Part shown: one piece after another, positions 52,924-62,843 of the stretch
How the letters are laid out: each line of letters starts with the position of its first letter
How positions within the stretch are numbered: the stretch's first letter is position 1
Assembly (NCBI RefSeq): GCF_019801175.1
Contig: NZ_JAHVJR010000001.1
Coordinates: 372,001 to 436,000 of the forward strand
Reading direction: 5' to 3'
Origin: Vannielia litorea
GTDB taxonomy: Bacteria; Pseudomonadota; Alphaproteobacteria; Rhodobacterales; Rhodobacteraceae
Length of the DNA stretch: 64,000 bases
The notes under the pieces: model-generated
What the model saw: the letters and a program-made list of their open reading frames with translations, nothing else
What the model was told of the DNA's origin: nothing
Database searches by the model: none
Translations under genes and position numbers: made by a program

Positions 52924-54567
52924 TCAGACCAGCCGCGAATTCTCCACCGCCGCGCGCACGAAATCGGCAAACAGCGGATGCGGCGCAAAGGGCTTCGACT
53001 TCAGCTCGGGGTGAAACTGCACCCCGATGAACCACGGATGATCCTTCACCTCGACGATCTCGGGCAACCGGCCATCCGGGCTCATCCCCGAAAACGCCAG
53101 CCCGCTCTCCTCGAGCTTGTCCTTATAGGCAATATCCACCTCGTAGCGGTGCCGGTGGCGCTCGTCGATCGCCGTGCTGCCGTAAATCTCGGCCACCTTG
53201 CTGCCGCCCTTCAGAACCGCGTCATAGGCGCCCAGCCGCATCGTGCCGCCCTTGGCGTCGGTTTTCTTGCGCTTCACCTTCTCGTTGCCCTGCACCCACT
53301 CCTTGAGGTGATAGACAACCGGCTCGAACCGCTTCTTCCCGGCCTCGTGGTCAAACTCCTCGCTGCCCGCCTTCTCGACGCCCGCAAGGTTGCGCGCGGC
53401 CTCGATCACCGCCATCTGCATGCCAAGGCAAATCCCGAGGTAAGGCACCTTCCGCTCCCGCGCGAACTGCGCCGCCTTGATCTTGCCTTCCGTCCCGCGC
53501 TCGCCAAAACCGCCCGGGACGAGGATCGCGTGGAACCCCTCCAGATGCGGCGCGGCGTCCTCGCGGTCGAACAGCTCGGCATCGACCCATTCGATCTTCA
53601 CCTTCACCCGGTTCGCCATGCCGCCATGAGTCAGCGCCTCGGCGATGGACTTATAGGCATCCTCAAGCTGGGTGTATTTGCCCACAATGGCCACCTTTAC
53701 CTCGCCGTCGGTCTTGTGGATGCGGTCGTAAACATCCTCCCAACGGCTGAGGTTGGGGCGCGGGGCAGGGGAGATCTGGAAAGCATCCAGCACCGCCTGA
53801 TCCAGCCCTTCGCGGTGATAGGCCAGTGGCGCTTCATAGATGCTCTTGAGGTCCGGCGCCGCGATCACGCTGTCGGGCCGCACGTTGCAGAACAACGCCA
53901 GCTTCTCGCGCTCCTTCTGCGGAATGGCGCCCTCGCCGCGACACACCAGAATATCCGGCGCCAGCCCGATGCTCCGCAGCTCCTTCACCGAGTGCTGCGT
54001 CGGCTTGGTCTTCAGCTCACCGCTGGCCTTGATGAAGGGCAGCAGCGTCAGATGCATGAAGATGCACTGCCCGCGCGGCTTGTCCTGCGCGAACTGCCGG
54101 ATTGCCTCGAAGAATGGCAAGCCCTCGATGTCGCCCACCGTGCCGCCGATCTCGCAGAGCATGAAATCCACCTCATCCTCGCCGATCGAGATGAAATCCT
54201 TGATCTCGTTGGTGACGTGCGGAATGACCTGAATGGTCTTGCCCAGGTAGTCGCCCCGGCGCTCCTTCTCCAGCACGTTCGAGTAAATCCGCCCCGAACT
54301 CACCGAATCCGTCTGCCGCGCCGCAACCCCGGTGAAGCGCTCATAATGGCCAAGGTCGAGGTCGGTCTCGGCGCCATCGTCGGTCACGAAGACCTCGCCG
54401 TGCTCGAACGGGCTCATCGTGCCCGGATCGACGTTCAGGTAAGGGTCCAGCTTGCGCAGCCGCACCGAGTAGCCTCGCGCCTGCAACAGCGCCCCCATGG
54501 CCGCCGAGGCGAGGCCTTTCCCGAGAGAAGAGACCACACCGCCGGTGATGAAGATGAAACGTGCCAT
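52924..54567 (-). CDS. pyrG: CTP synthase
   Basis: A 547-residue CTP synthase. The synthetase domain starts MARFIFITGGVVSSLGKGLA, and the glutaminase domain at the C-terminal half carries GICLGMQMA (Cys nucleophile) and VQFHPELKS (His-Glu). It aminates UTP to CTP with glutamine. ATG 54567 gives the canonical N-terminus. It is downstream of secG on the same strand, a conserved order. Confidence 0.97.
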   Translation of the reverse strand: MARFIFITGGVVSSLGKGLASAAMGALLQARGYSVRLRKLDPYLNVDPGTMSPFEHGEVFVTDDGAETDLDLGHYERFTGVAARQTDSVSSGRIYSNVLEKERRGDYLGKTIQVIPHVTNEIKDFISIGEDEVDFMLCEIGGTVGDIEGLPFFEAIRQFAQDKPRGQCIFMHLTLLPFIKASGELKTKPTQHSVKELRSIGLAPDILVCRGEGAIPQKEREKLALFCNVRPDSVIAAPDLKSIYEAPLAYHREGLDQAVLDAFQISPAPRPNLSRWEDVYDRIHKTDGEVKVAIVGKYTQLEDAYKSIAEALTHGGMANRVKVKIEWVDAELFDREDAAPHLEGFHAILVPGGFGERGTEGKIKAAQFARERKVPYLGICLGMQMAVIEAARNLAGVEKAGSEEFDHEAGKKRFEPVVYHLKEWVQGNEKVKRKKTDAKGGTMRLGAYDAVLKGGSKVAEIYGSTAIDERHRHRYEVDIAYKDKLEESGLAFSGMSPDGRLPEIVEVKDHPWFIGVQFHPELKSKPFAPHPLFADFVRAAVENSRLV

Positions 54568-54810
54568 GTGGTGTGGAGCTCCCGTGTATTCGCCTTGAAA
54601 TGCGCCGCTGCGCGGCCTCAAACCACGCTGCATCACGGGATTTGAGATATAGAAGATTCGCGCGGCAAAGTCCATGCCTGCCGCAACATGATGTTGGGTT
54701 TCGTTGGGTCGCCCCAACCGGTTGTGGGTCTTGTTGGAGGTGGTCAGCCCGCCGCCGGGCGGGGCCGGCGTTCGGGCGCTTGGGGTGGGCGCGCGGGGCG
54801 CCCTTTGGCC

Positions 54811-55185
54811 TTAGTCGGCGGCTTGCGGCACCAGAGGCGCATCGCCATCCGCCGAAGGCGGAAGCAGGTCTTCGCCTGCGGGCAGGGCACCGTCGCCCGC
54901 CGGAGCGTCGTCGCCACCGGTGTCGGTGATCCGGTCAACCACAGAGGACGATCCGGCATCTGCCGCGGCCAGAATGGTCAGCGCGATCGAGGTGCAGATG
55001 AAGGCAATCGCAAAGATCCACGTCAGCTTGGCCATCGCCGTTGCCGCCGCACGCCCGGTCATCACACCGCCGCCGCCACCGCCGCCGCCCATGGAGCCCA
55101 TGCCCCCCTCGGACCGCTGAAGCAGCACCACGCCGATCAGGCAGAGCGCCAGAATCAGGTGGACGATGAGGAGGACGTTTTCCAT
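54811..55185 (-). CDS. secG: Preprotein translocase subunit SecG
   Basis: A 124-residue SecG. Two transmembrane helices flank a glycine-rich loop (SEGGMGSMGGGGGGGGVM, residues ~26-43), and the C-terminal ~40 residues are an acidic, Pro/Ala-rich tail as in many alphaproteobacteria. It assists SecYEG-dependent export across the inner membrane. 243 bp separate it from pyrG. Confidence 0.94.
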   Translation of the reverse strand: MENVLLIVHLILALCLIGVVLLQRSEGGMGSMGGGGGGGGVMTGRAAATAMAKLTWIFAIAFICTSIALTILAAADAGSSSVVDRITDTGGDDAPAGDGALPAGEDLLPPSADGDAPLVPQAAD

Positions 55186-55256
55186 TGAGCTTTCCCGCGA
55201 GGTTTCGGCGGGCTATCTAATCCGTCAGGCCTCATGCCGCAACCCCTGCCGCCGCC

Positions 55257-55820
55257 ATGCCCATCACGATCCGCCCTGCCTGTTTCAAAGATGCCCGCGC
55301 GCTGGCGCGGGTGCAGGTCGCCGCATGGCACGCCACATACTCCGGCATGGTGCCCGATGCGATGCTCGCCGCCACCACACTGGAGCGCAAGCAGGAGATC
55401 TGGTCGCGCCTCCTGACCGAGGAGGAGGCCCCGACCAGCCGCTGCCGCACCCTGCTCTGCACGGCAGGCGCGGCGGGCGAGGTCGAGGGTTTCATCCGCA
55501 TCGGCCCCCAGCGCACCGCGCGCTTTCTGTCCCAATGGCCCGGCGAGATCCAAATCCTCTACATCCACCCCGCCGCGCAGGGGCAGGGCAGGGGCCGCAC
55601 GCTCCTCGCCGCCGGGGCAGGGCTGCTGAACGCGGCGGGGCTCGTCCCCGCAACCCTCTGGGTCATGAGCGCCAACACCCGCGCCCGCCGCTTCTACGAA
55701 CGCCTCGGCGGTGCGTATCTCGAAGAGCAAACCGTGCCCGTCCAGCACGAGAGCTTCGACGAGGTCGCCTATGGCTGGCACGACCTTTCCTCCCTCGCCG
55801 CCGCCTGCGCCGAAGATTGA
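55257..55820 (+). CDS. GNAT-family N-acetyltransferase
   Basis: A 187-residue GNAT protein. The acetyl-CoA binding motif is IHPAAQGQGRGRTLLAAG, and the C-terminal LWVMSANTRARRFYERLG is typical. Substrate unknown (amino acid, aminoglycoside or protein). Divergent from secG, about 70 bp away, and precedes purA by about 60 bp on the same strand. Confidence 0.83.
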   Translation: MPITIRPACFKDARALARVQVAAWHATYSGMVPDAMLAATTLERKQEIWSRLLTEEEAPTSRCRTLLCTAGAAGEVEGFIRIGPQRTARFLSQWPGEIQILYIHPAAQGQGRGRTLLAAGAGLLNAAGLVPATLWVMSANTRARRFYERLGGAYLEEQTVPVQHESFDEVAYGWHDLSSLAAACAED

Positions 55821-55881
55821 GGTTTCACCGCACCGCCCGCCCCGATATACGGGCGCGGGCTTTCCATGCAGGAGATTCATC

Positions 55882-57174
55882 ATGGCCAATGTTGTCGTCG
55901 TCGGCGCCCAGTGGGGTGACGAGGGAAAAGGCAAGATCGTCGACTGGCTCTCGGAGCGGGCCGATGTCATCTGCCGCTTCCAGGGCGGGCACAACGCAGG
56001 CCACACGCTGGTGATCGACGGCGAGGTGTTCAAGCTGCACGCGCTGCCCTCCGGCGTGGTGCGCTCGGGCAAGCTCTCGGTCATCGGCAACGGTGTCGTG
56101 CTGGACCCGTGGCACCTGATCAAAGAAATCGAGACGATCCGGGGCCAGGGTGTCGAGATCACCCCCGAGACCCTGATGATCGCCGAGAACACCCCGCTCA
56201 TCCTGCCGTTCCACGGCGAGCTGGACCGTGCGCGTGAAAGCCAGAACTCCGTCGCCAAGATCGGCACCACCGGGCGCGGCATCGGCCCGGCCTACGAAGA
56301 CAAGGTGGGCCGCCGTGTCATCCGTGTGGCCGACCTCGCCGACGCGGCCACGCTCGAACTCCGGGTCGACCGCGCACTGGTCCACCACAACGCGCTGCGC
56401 TCCGGGCTAGGGCTCGAGGCCATCGACCGCGATGCGCTGATCGCCCAGCTCAAGGAAATCGCGCCCAAGATCCTGCAGTTCGCCGCTCCGGTCTGGAAGG
56501 TGCTGAACGAGAAGCGCAAGGCGGGCAAACGCATCCTCTTCGAAGGTGCCCAAGGCGCGCTGCTCGATATCGACTTCGGCACCTACCCCTTCGTGACCTC
56601 CTCCAACGTGATCGCCGGTCAGGCGGCCACCGGGGTCGGCATGGGGCCCGGCGCGGTCAACTACGTGCTCGGCATCGTCAAGGCCTACACCACCCGCGTC
56701 GGCGAGGGGCCGTTCCCGACCGAGCTGCATGACGAAGACGGCCAGCGCCTCGGCGAGCGCGGCCACGAGTTCGGCACCACCACCGGGCGCAAGCGTCGCT
56801 GCGGCTGGTTCGATGCAGCCCTGGTGCGCCAGACCTGCGCGATCTCGGGCATCAACGGCATCTGCCTGACCAAGCTCGACGTGCTCGATGGCTTCGACAC
56901 GCTGAAAATCTGCGTCGGCTACGAACTCGACGGCAAACGGCTGGATTATCTGCCCACCGCCGCCGATGAGCAGGCCCGTTGCCAGCCGATCTATGAGGAG
57001 ATGCCCGGCTGGTCGGAATCGACCGAGGGCGCCCGCTCGTGGAACGACCTGCCCGCAGGCGCGATCAAATACGTCAAGCGCGTCGAAGAGCTGATCGAAT
57101 GCCCCGTGGCGCTGCTCTCCACCTCGCCCGAACGCGAGGATACCATCCTCGTCACCGATCCGTTCTCGGACTGA
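55882..57174 (+). CDS. purA: Adenylosuccinate synthetase
   Basis: A 430-residue PurA. The GTP-binding N-terminus VVVVGAQWGDEGKGKIVDWL is canonical, and NAGHT, GTTGRGIGPAYEDK and TTTGRKRRCGWFD are present. It forms adenylosuccinate from IMP and aspartate in AMP synthesis. ATG 55882 follows CAGGAGA. Essential housekeeping gene. Confidence 0.97.
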   Translation: MANVVVVGAQWGDEGKGKIVDWLSERADVICRFQGGHNAGHTLVIDGEVFKLHALPSGVVRSGKLSVIGNGVVLDPWHLIKEIETIRGQGVEITPETLMIAENTPLILPFHGELDRARESQNSVAKIGTTGRGIGPAYEDKVGRRVIRVADLADAATLELRVDRALVHHNALRSGLGLEAIDRDALIAQLKEIAPKILQFAAPVWKVLNEKRKAGKRILFEGAQGALLDIDFGTYPFVTSSNVIAGQAATGVGMGPGAVNYVLGIVKAYTTRVGEGPFPTELHDEDGQRLGERGHEFGTTTGRKRRCGWFDAALVRQTCAISGINGICLTKLDVLDGFDTLKICVGYELDGKRLDYLPTAADEQARCQPIYEEMPGWSESTEGARSWNDLPAGAIKYVKRVEELIECPVALLSTSPEREDTILVTDPFSD

Positions 57175-57187
57175 GGGGGGCAGGGCG

Positions 57188-57403
57188 ATGGCACTCAGCT
57201 ACAAGGCGCGCCGCCGCTGGTCGCTGGTGATCCTGCTGGTCGGGCTCCCGCTCTACATCGCCTTCGCATGGTGGATCACCAGCCTGCTGCCCGACCTGCC
57301 TGTGCTGGTCGAGCTGCTGGTCTTCATCGTTCTCGGCGTCGCCTGGACGATCCCGGTGCGCAAGGTGTTCTACGGCGTCGGCAAGGAAGACCCCGACGCC
57401 TGA
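57188..57403 (+). CDS. DUF2842 family membrane protein
   Basis: A 71-residue protein with two hydrophobic segments (residues ~12-31 and 40-58) and charged ends. The pattern SYKARRRWSLVILLVGLPLY matches DUF2842 of alphaproteobacteria. Unknown role. It lies 13 bp after purA, likely cotranscribed. Confidence 0.83.
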   Translation: MALSYKARRRWSLVILLVGLPLYIAFAWWITSLLPDLPVLVELLVFIVLGVAWTIPVRKVFYGVGKEDPDA

Positions 57404-57555
57404 TTGCCCGCGCCGGCTCGCCAGCCGCGCCCCCGCACCCTGTACCTACAAAATCGAGCGCCCTCCCGGGCGCCCGCCATCCCTTGCCTTGTCACCCGGC
57501 CGCCCCGGCCCGCGCCAAACCCGGCGGCCCGCAATCCGCACCCCTGACAAAACAA

Positions 57556-57585
57556 GACGGGGCGCGCCAATCTGGCCGCCCCGTC
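57556..57585. terminator. Bidirectional terminator
   Basis: Perfect 9-bp stem GACGGGGCG / CGCCCCGTC with an inner GCC/GGC pairing, between convergent genes. Read on the minus strand it is followed by TTGTTTTGT, fitting termination of the 1163-aa gene. Confidence 0.78.
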
Positions 57586-57616
57586 CGTACTGATCACCAG
57601 ACCTGCGCCCGGCGGC

Positions 57617-60600
57617 TCAGAGCATCGCCCGGCGCTGCTCCTGCGTATAGCGAGAAGTTTGAGAAAGGGTGAACTGCCCCCGGCTCAACTTGCGGATCTT
57701 GCCCTGGCGCAGCAGCTGGCCGAAGGAGCGCAGGCTGTCTTCGCGGGTAAAGCTCTCCACGTTGCCCAGCTCCGCCACCTGCCGCATGATCTGCGGGTGC
57801 GAGAAATGGGTGCGCCCCTCCACGTAGGAGCTGTAGGCCGCGGCGCATTCCAGCAGGTCTTCCAGACCGCGCGCACCCATCTTCTCCGAGAACTCCTCGA
57901 AGCTCTTGCAGTCGGCAAAGATGCCGGTCGCCTCGGCGTCGCTCTTCACCATGCCCTCGGCCCCTTCCGGCGCCTCTGCATCGGCGTCGAGGGTGCGATC
58001 GGTCACCCGGCGCGGGCGCACCGGGGTGGTCTCGCGGCGGGCGCTCTCGGCCTCGCCCTCGGCACCACCATGATCCTCGGCGTCATCCACGCGCTGACCG
58101 GTCACCAGCACCAGCGGCGTCGCGGTCTGCGGGCGGCGCGTGGTGGTCTTGCGCAGGATTGGGCGGCGCGGACGGGCGGGCTGGCCGCCGATGTCGTCGC
58201 CTGCGGACTCTTCGGCAACGCGGTCTTCGACCTCGTCTGCCACCGCTGCGATCCCGGCCTCGGCGCTGGTCTCATCGGCCTCCATGTCCTCGGCATCGTC
58301 CTCATCGGCAGCAGGCACAGGGCGCACCACCGAGGCGAGGTCGTCGCGGTAGGCGCGGGCTTCGTCGTCGTCGCCCAGCAGGCTCTCGCCCTCGGCTTTC
58401 GTTGCGGCCACGGCAGCCTTGAGGTGGGCAATCGCCGAGCGGCGGCGCTCCATCTCCGGGCCGCGCAGCTTGCCCTCGGTCTCGGTCATCAGCCGCTCGA
58501 CCCGGTCGTCGGCCTGCTCGGTCTCGACGATCCGGTCGCGGCGAACGCGGGCAGCCTCGTAGCGGGCCTCGTTCTGGGCCTCTGCGGCCATCTGGGCCAC
58601 CAGCCCTTCAACCGCCATCGGCGCATCGTCGTCCTCGAAGGCCTCTTCCGCCTCGGTCTCGGACACCACCAGTTCGATCTCGTCCACCTCTGTCTCGGCG
58701 ACCTCTTCTGCGGCCTCCTCAACCTCGGGTTCAGCGACCTCTTCGACGGCCTCTTCAGCCACCGCCTCGACCTCGGCAGCCTCCTCGGCCACCTCGTCCT
58801 CTTCGGTGTCGTCCTCGGCGAGGAAGGCAGAGAGCGTGTCGACCATGTCGCTGCTGTCATCTTCCGCCGTCTCTTCGGCGTCAGACACGGCAACCTCGGG
58901 TTCTTCGAGGTCGATCACCTCGGAGGCCAGCGCTTCCAGCGCCTCGGGGGCGAGCTCGTCCTCGTCCGAGGCCTCTTCTTCGGCGGTCTCGTCCTGCGCG
59001 GTCGAACCGACAGAGGCGAACCCCTGCGCAAGGCCCGGCTCATCGGCCAGCGCACCGCGCAGATCCTCGGCGGCATCGGTGCGGGCCTCTTCGCCCGTCT
59101 CGCCTGCAGCCAGCTCCTGCTCCACAGCGGCCAGCTCGGCCAGAAGGTCGGCCTCTGCTTCGGCAGACAGGCTGCTCGGGGCGTCATCGTCCGCATCGGC
59201 CGGCGCGTCGGCGGCCTCGGCCACGTCCTCTTCCACTTCCTCGGTCGCGGTGTCTTCGCTACGGCGCAGGCCGATGGCGGCCAGGGCCGAGGCCATGGCG
59301 GAGCGTTTCACCTTGATCACACGGGTCCGGCGCGGCGCGGCCTCGGTCGCGGCCTCCTCCTCGGGGGCCTCCGCCACCATCTCTTCCGGCTCTTCGGCAG
59401 CCGCCTCGGCGCTGTCGTCCTCCAGAACGAAGGGCGCTTCACTGTCGCCCTCGCTGGTGAGCGGGCCAAAGCCGTAATCCTCGTCCGAGAGCGCACCGAT
59501 TACATCGGCCATGTCGACCTCTTCCTCGGCAGCGGCCTCTTCAGGCTCCGCCTCGGCGGCCTCCTCGGCGCTGGTCTCCGCAGCAGCTTCGGTCTCCTCG
59601 ACCTCCGTCTCGGCCACCTCTTCGCTGTCATCCTCGAGCGACGCCATCACGGCCTCGATATCGCTCTCATCGGAGTCGTCAGACGCTTCGAGTTCTTCGG
59701 CCACCGGCGCCTCGTCGGCAGCAGCTTCGACCTCAGCAGCCTCTTCCGACACAGCCTCAGAAGCCTCAGCTTCAACAGTCTCGTCCTCAGCAACAACCGC
59801 CTCATCGGCCTGCGCGTCCTCGTCCGCCACAGCCTCTTCCGGCTCGGAAGCCTCTTCCGCAGCAACCTCTTCAGCCGCCTCAGCCTCAACCTCTTCGGCC
59901 ACCTCGGCCTCAGGCGCCTCGGTCAGCGCCTCCACGGCGGCAATCGCCTCGGCAACCTCTTCGGTCTCCGACACGGCCTCAGCTTCGGGCTCAGCCTCGT
60001 GCTCCTCCACCTCGGCGGTCTCTTCCACCTCGGGGGTCTCGGTCAGCGCCTCGACAGCGGCAATCGCTTCAGCGACCTCCTCCGCTTCGGCCACAGCTTC
60101 CGCTTCGGCTTCATCCGCCGCAGCTTCGACCTCTTCCGCCATCACCGGCGTCTCGGCCTCGGCCTCATCGGTCACAGCTTCTTCGGCGGTTTCCTCTTCG
60201 GCAGCGGCCTCCGCTTCAGCCAAGTCTTCGACGGCAGCCTCGTCCTCAGCCGCAGTCTCTTCAACCGGCGCATCCTCAGCCACCTCGGCCTCAGGCGCAT
60301 CCTCTTCGGCAGCCTCAACCTCGGCGGTCTCCGCCTCGGCAACTTCCTCAGTGTCAGCTTCAACGGCCTCCGCCTCGGCCACGTCTTCAACGTCAGCCTC
60401 AACAGCCTCCGCCTCGGCCACGTCCTCAACGTCAGCCTCAACAGCCTCCGCCTCAGCCACGTCCTCTTCAGCCACAGCCTCTTCCTCGACCGCATCGAAT
60501 GCGGCGAGCGGCTGCACCTCGGCCTCTTCCACCTCGTCTTCCACCACGGCAGCCTCGGCCTCTTCCGGGCGGCTGCGGTTCACCACGGCGCGGATGCGGG

Positions 60601-61108
60601 CCAGCTTGGCGGCCACGCTGTCGCCCTGGGCCGGGGCAGCAGGGGCAAGATCGGCGTAATCGTCTTCCGGGGAGCTCTGGGCCGCGGCAGGCGCGGCAGC
60701 AACCGGGGCAGGGGCCTCGACCTCAGGCTCGGGCCGGGCTGCGGGCGCTTCGGCCACGGGCGCTTGTGCAGCCGCCTCAACCGGCGCCTCAGCCGGGGCC
60801 TTCACTTCGGGCGCAGCCGCAGCCGCCGCAGCCGGCGTCGCAACGCCAACCCCTTCGGCGGCGCGCAGCAGAATGCCACTCTCGGAGATCTTCGCCTCCA
60901 CCCGCCGCTGAATCTCTTTCTCGGCGATCCGCTGGAGCATGTCGGCATCCGGCGTCGGCGGCTCGGCCCCAAAGTACCGATCGTCCGCAGCGAGATCACG
61001 GAAATACTCCGCAATCGCCTTCATCGTGCCGAAGGAATCCTCGAAGCCTTCCAGGGTGCACGAGAAGGTGCCGTACGACACCGTCAGAATCTTGCTCGAT
61101 CCCATCAT
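57617..61108 (-). CDS. Very long acidic repeat-rich protein with conserved ends
   Basis: An 1163-residue protein conserved in Rhodobacteraceae at its two ends and disordered between. N-terminal block (residues ~4-75) runs SSKILTVSYGTFSCTLEGFE through MLQRIAEKEIQRRVEAK. C-terminal block (~1065-1163) includes SFEEFSEKMGARGLEDLLEC and SRYTQEQRRAML. The middle is dominated by Glu, Ala, Val, Asp and Thr, with 13-residue repeats (DVAEAEAVEADVE, three near residues 213-255). Function unknown. Extreme acidity suggests a scaffold or a surface-independent polyelectrolyte. It is upstream of and divergent from thiN. Confidence 0.8.
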   Translation of the reverse strand: MMGSSKILTVSYGTFSCTLEGFEDSFGTMKAIAEYFRDLAADDRYFGAEPPTPDADMLQRIAEKEIQRRVEAKISESGILLRAAEGVGVATPAAAAAAAPEVKAPAEAPVEAAAQAPVAEAPAARPEPEVEAPAPVAAAPAAAQSSPEDDYADLAPAAPAQGDSVAAKLARIRAVVNRSRPEEAEAAVVEDEVEEAEVQPLAAFDAVEEEAVAEEDVAEAEAVEADVEDVAEAEAVEADVEDVAEAEAVEADTEEVAEAETAEVEAAEEDAPEAEVAEDAPVEETAAEDEAAVEDLAEAEAAAEEETAEEAVTDEAEAETPVMAEEVEAAADEAEAEAVAEAEEVAEAIAAVEALTETPEVEETAEVEEHEAEPEAEAVSETEEVAEAIAAVEALTEAPEAEVAEEVEAEAAEEVAAEEASEPEEAVADEDAQADEAVVAEDETVEAEASEAVSEEAAEVEAAADEAPVAEELEASDDSDESDIEAVMASLEDDSEEVAETEVEETEAAAETSAEEAAEAEPEEAAAEEEVDMADVIGALSDEDYGFGPLTSEGDSEAPFVLEDDSAEAAAEEPEEMVAEAPEEEAATEAAPRRTRVIKVKRSAMASALAAIGLRRSEDTATEEVEEDVAEAADAPADADDDAPSSLSAEAEADLLAELAAVEQELAAGETGEEARTDAAEDLRGALADEPGLAQGFASVGSTAQDETAEEEASDEDELAPEALEALASEVIDLEEPEVAVSDAEETAEDDSSDMVDTLSAFLAEDDTEEDEVAEEAAEVEAVAEEAVEEVAEPEVEEAAEEVAETEVDEIELVVSETEAEEAFEDDDAPMAVEGLVAQMAAEAQNEARYEAARVRRDRIVETEQADDRVERLMTETEGKLRGPEMERRRSAIAHLKAAVAATKAEGESLLGDDDEARAYRDDLASVVRPVPAADEDDAEDMEADETSAEAGIAAVADEVEDRVAEESAGDDIGGQPARPRRPILRKTTTRRPQTATPLVLVTGQRVDDAEDHGGAEGEAESARRETTPVRPRRVTDRTLDADAEAPEGAEGMVKSDAEATGIFADCKSFEEFSEKMGARGLEDLLECAAAYSSYVEGRTHFSHPQIMRQVAELGNVESFTREDSLRSFGQLLRQGKIRKLSRGQFTLSQTSRYTQEQRRAML

Positions 61109-61246
61109 TGTTCTGCTCGCTTTCTCATAGCCCAGCGGGGTCTGTTTACCACGTATTGGTTCGAGAGAAGCAACAGAGTGGGGAAATTTCGGGTATCATA
61201 TTTGGGCTTCATTGTGACCTCAGGGTAAACCGGGCATACCCTCGGC

Positions 61247-61927
61247 ATGGCTCCGATCCTCATCGATTCACCAGATATTATTACCCTATTGGGTGGTGGT
61301 GAGGTTAACGCCGCCCGCCTTAAAGATGCCTTAAACCGCGCACCACGGCTTGTGGCAGCCGATGGCGGGGCCGATGTGGCGCTCGAAAAAGGGTTAACGC
61401 CCGAAGCGGTGATCGGCGACTTCGACAGCCTGAGTGACGTAACGAAAGCTTCGCTCCCTCCCGAGGTGCTCCACCACGTCACCGAGCAAGACAGTACCGA
61501 CTTCGAAAAAGTGCTCCAGCGCGTCCGTGCGCCGCTGCTTCTGGCGGTGGGGTTTCTGGGCCGCAGGCTCGATCACCAACTCGCCGCGCTGACCGCGCTG
61601 GTGACCCACGCCCAGCAGCCCTGCCTGCTGCTCGGGGCCGATGACATCGCCTTTGCCGCCCCGCCCGATCTTTCGCTCGATCTGCCGCCCGGCAGCCGCC
61701 TGTCCCTCTACCCGCTGGCTTCGGTGACCGGCCGCTCCGAAGGGCTCGAATGGCCGATCGACGGGCTCTCCTTCAGCCCCTCCACCCGCATCGGCACCTC
61801 CAACCGCGTAACCGGCCCGGTGCGGCTGCGCTTCGATCAGCCCGGGATGGTGGTAATCACGCCGCCGGAGGCGCTGGGCGCTCTGCTGGCAGGCTTTGCC
61901 GCCCGGCCCGCTGCTCCCGCCAGATGA
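61247..61927 (+). CDS. thiN: Thiamine pyrophosphokinase
   Basis: A 226-residue thiamine diphosphokinase. Conserved motifs are VAADGGADVALEKGL, VIGDFDSL and TEQDSTDFEKVL, typical of the N-terminal substrate and ATP sites. It makes thiamine diphosphate from thiamine. Its last 71 bases overlap the end of the convergent EamA-type transporter gene. Confidence 0.9.
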   Translation: MAPILIDSPDIITLLGGGEVNAARLKDALNRAPRLVAADGGADVALEKGLTPEAVIGDFDSLSDVTKASLPPEVLHHVTEQDSTDFEKVLQRVRAPLLLAVGFLGRRLDHQLAALTALVTHAQQPCLLLGADDIAFAAPPDLSLDLPPGSRLSLYPLASVTGRSEGLEWPIDGLSFSPSTRIGTSNRVTGPVRLRFDQPGMVVITPPEALGALLAGFAARPAAPAR

Positions 61928-62789
61928 TGTAAAGCCCCGCGCCGATCGTCACCCCGATCCCGGCGAGCGCCAGCCCGTTGGGGAACTCCTTGAACACCAG
62001 CCAGCCGATCAGGGTGGAGAAGGGGATCTCGAGGTATTGCATCGGCGCCAGCGTGGCGGTCGGAGCGTGGCGCAGGCTCCATGTCATGAGCAGGTGCGCC
62101 ATCGTGCCGATGCAGCCCATCGCGGCAATCAGCACCCACGTGGGCCGGTCAGGGGAGACCACGTCGAACTCCGCCCACCAACTGCCATCGGCGATGAGCA
62201 GCAGCGGGGCGAGCAGCGCCGTGCCCATCAGCCCGCTCATCGACTGCATGGCCACCGGGTCCACATCGGCCCGCATGATCCGCGTGACCAGCATGAAGAA
62301 GGCGAAGTTCACCGCCACCAGCACCGGCAACAGCGCCGCCCAGCCGACCGCCATGAAGGAGGGCTGAATCACCATGCAGGTGCCGAGGAACCCCACCGCG
62401 CAGGCCGTCAGCCGCCGCGTGCCAACCTCCTCGCCCAAAAAGAACCAGCCCAGCAGCAGCATGATGAAGGGCATCACGAAGGCGATGGCCACGGCATCCG
62501 CGAGCGGCAAAAACCGCAGGCTGAGAAACATCGAGCCGATGCCGACGATATGCAGCACCGTGCGCAGCGCGGTGAACCCCAGCGCCCGACGGCTCATCCT
62601 GAGCGTGCCGCCCGTCAGCAGCACGATCGGCACCAGAATCAGCGCCTGAATGGCGAACCGAAAGAACACCAGCTGGCTCAGCGGCACATGCCCACCGAGC
62701 AACTTCGCCACGCTGTCTCCGAGGGGCGCCAGAAGGCAGAACCCCAGCATGAGCGTGATACCTAAAAGGGGCCTGTCCGCCTGTTGCAT
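61857..62789 (-). CDS. EamA/DMT-family transporter
   Basis: A 310-residue membrane protein with ten predicted helices in two EamA repeats. Start MQQADRPLLGITLMLGFCLL, second repeat around residue 150 onwards, and a basic/Pro-rich C-terminus after YIIWREQR. It exports or takes up an amino acid or metabolite. Its 3' end overlaps thiN by 71 bp in antisense, which would expose the final residues of each protein to constraint from the other. Confidence 0.85.
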   Translation of the reverse strand: MQQADRPLLGITLMLGFCLLAPLGDSVAKLLGGHVPLSQLVFFRFAIQALILVPIVLLTGGTLRMSRRALGFTALRTVLHIVGIGSMFLSLRFLPLADAVAIAFVMPFIMLLLGWFFLGEEVGTRRLTACAVGFLGTCMVIQPSFMAVGWAALLPVLVAVNFAFFMLVTRIMRADVDPVAMQSMSGLMGTALLAPLLLIADGSWWAEFDVVSPDRPTWVLIAAMGCIGTMAHLLMTWSLRHAPTATLAPMQYLEIPFSTLIGWLVFKEFPNGLALAGIGVTIGAGLYIIWREQRAGRQSLPAERPAPPAA

Positions 62790-62843
62790 GACGGAGTCAT
62801 ATTTCGCCCCGCCCGCCGCGGCAATCCCCGAAACCGGGGCAGC

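Noticed and set aside
57659..61228. Very long open frame (1189 codons) on the plus strand opposite the acidic protein
   Set aside because: It is a compositional shadow of the Glu/Ala/Val-rich gene: the product is an unnatural Leu/Gly/His/Arg-rich string. The minus-strand protein has conserved ends, a good start and a matching terminator.
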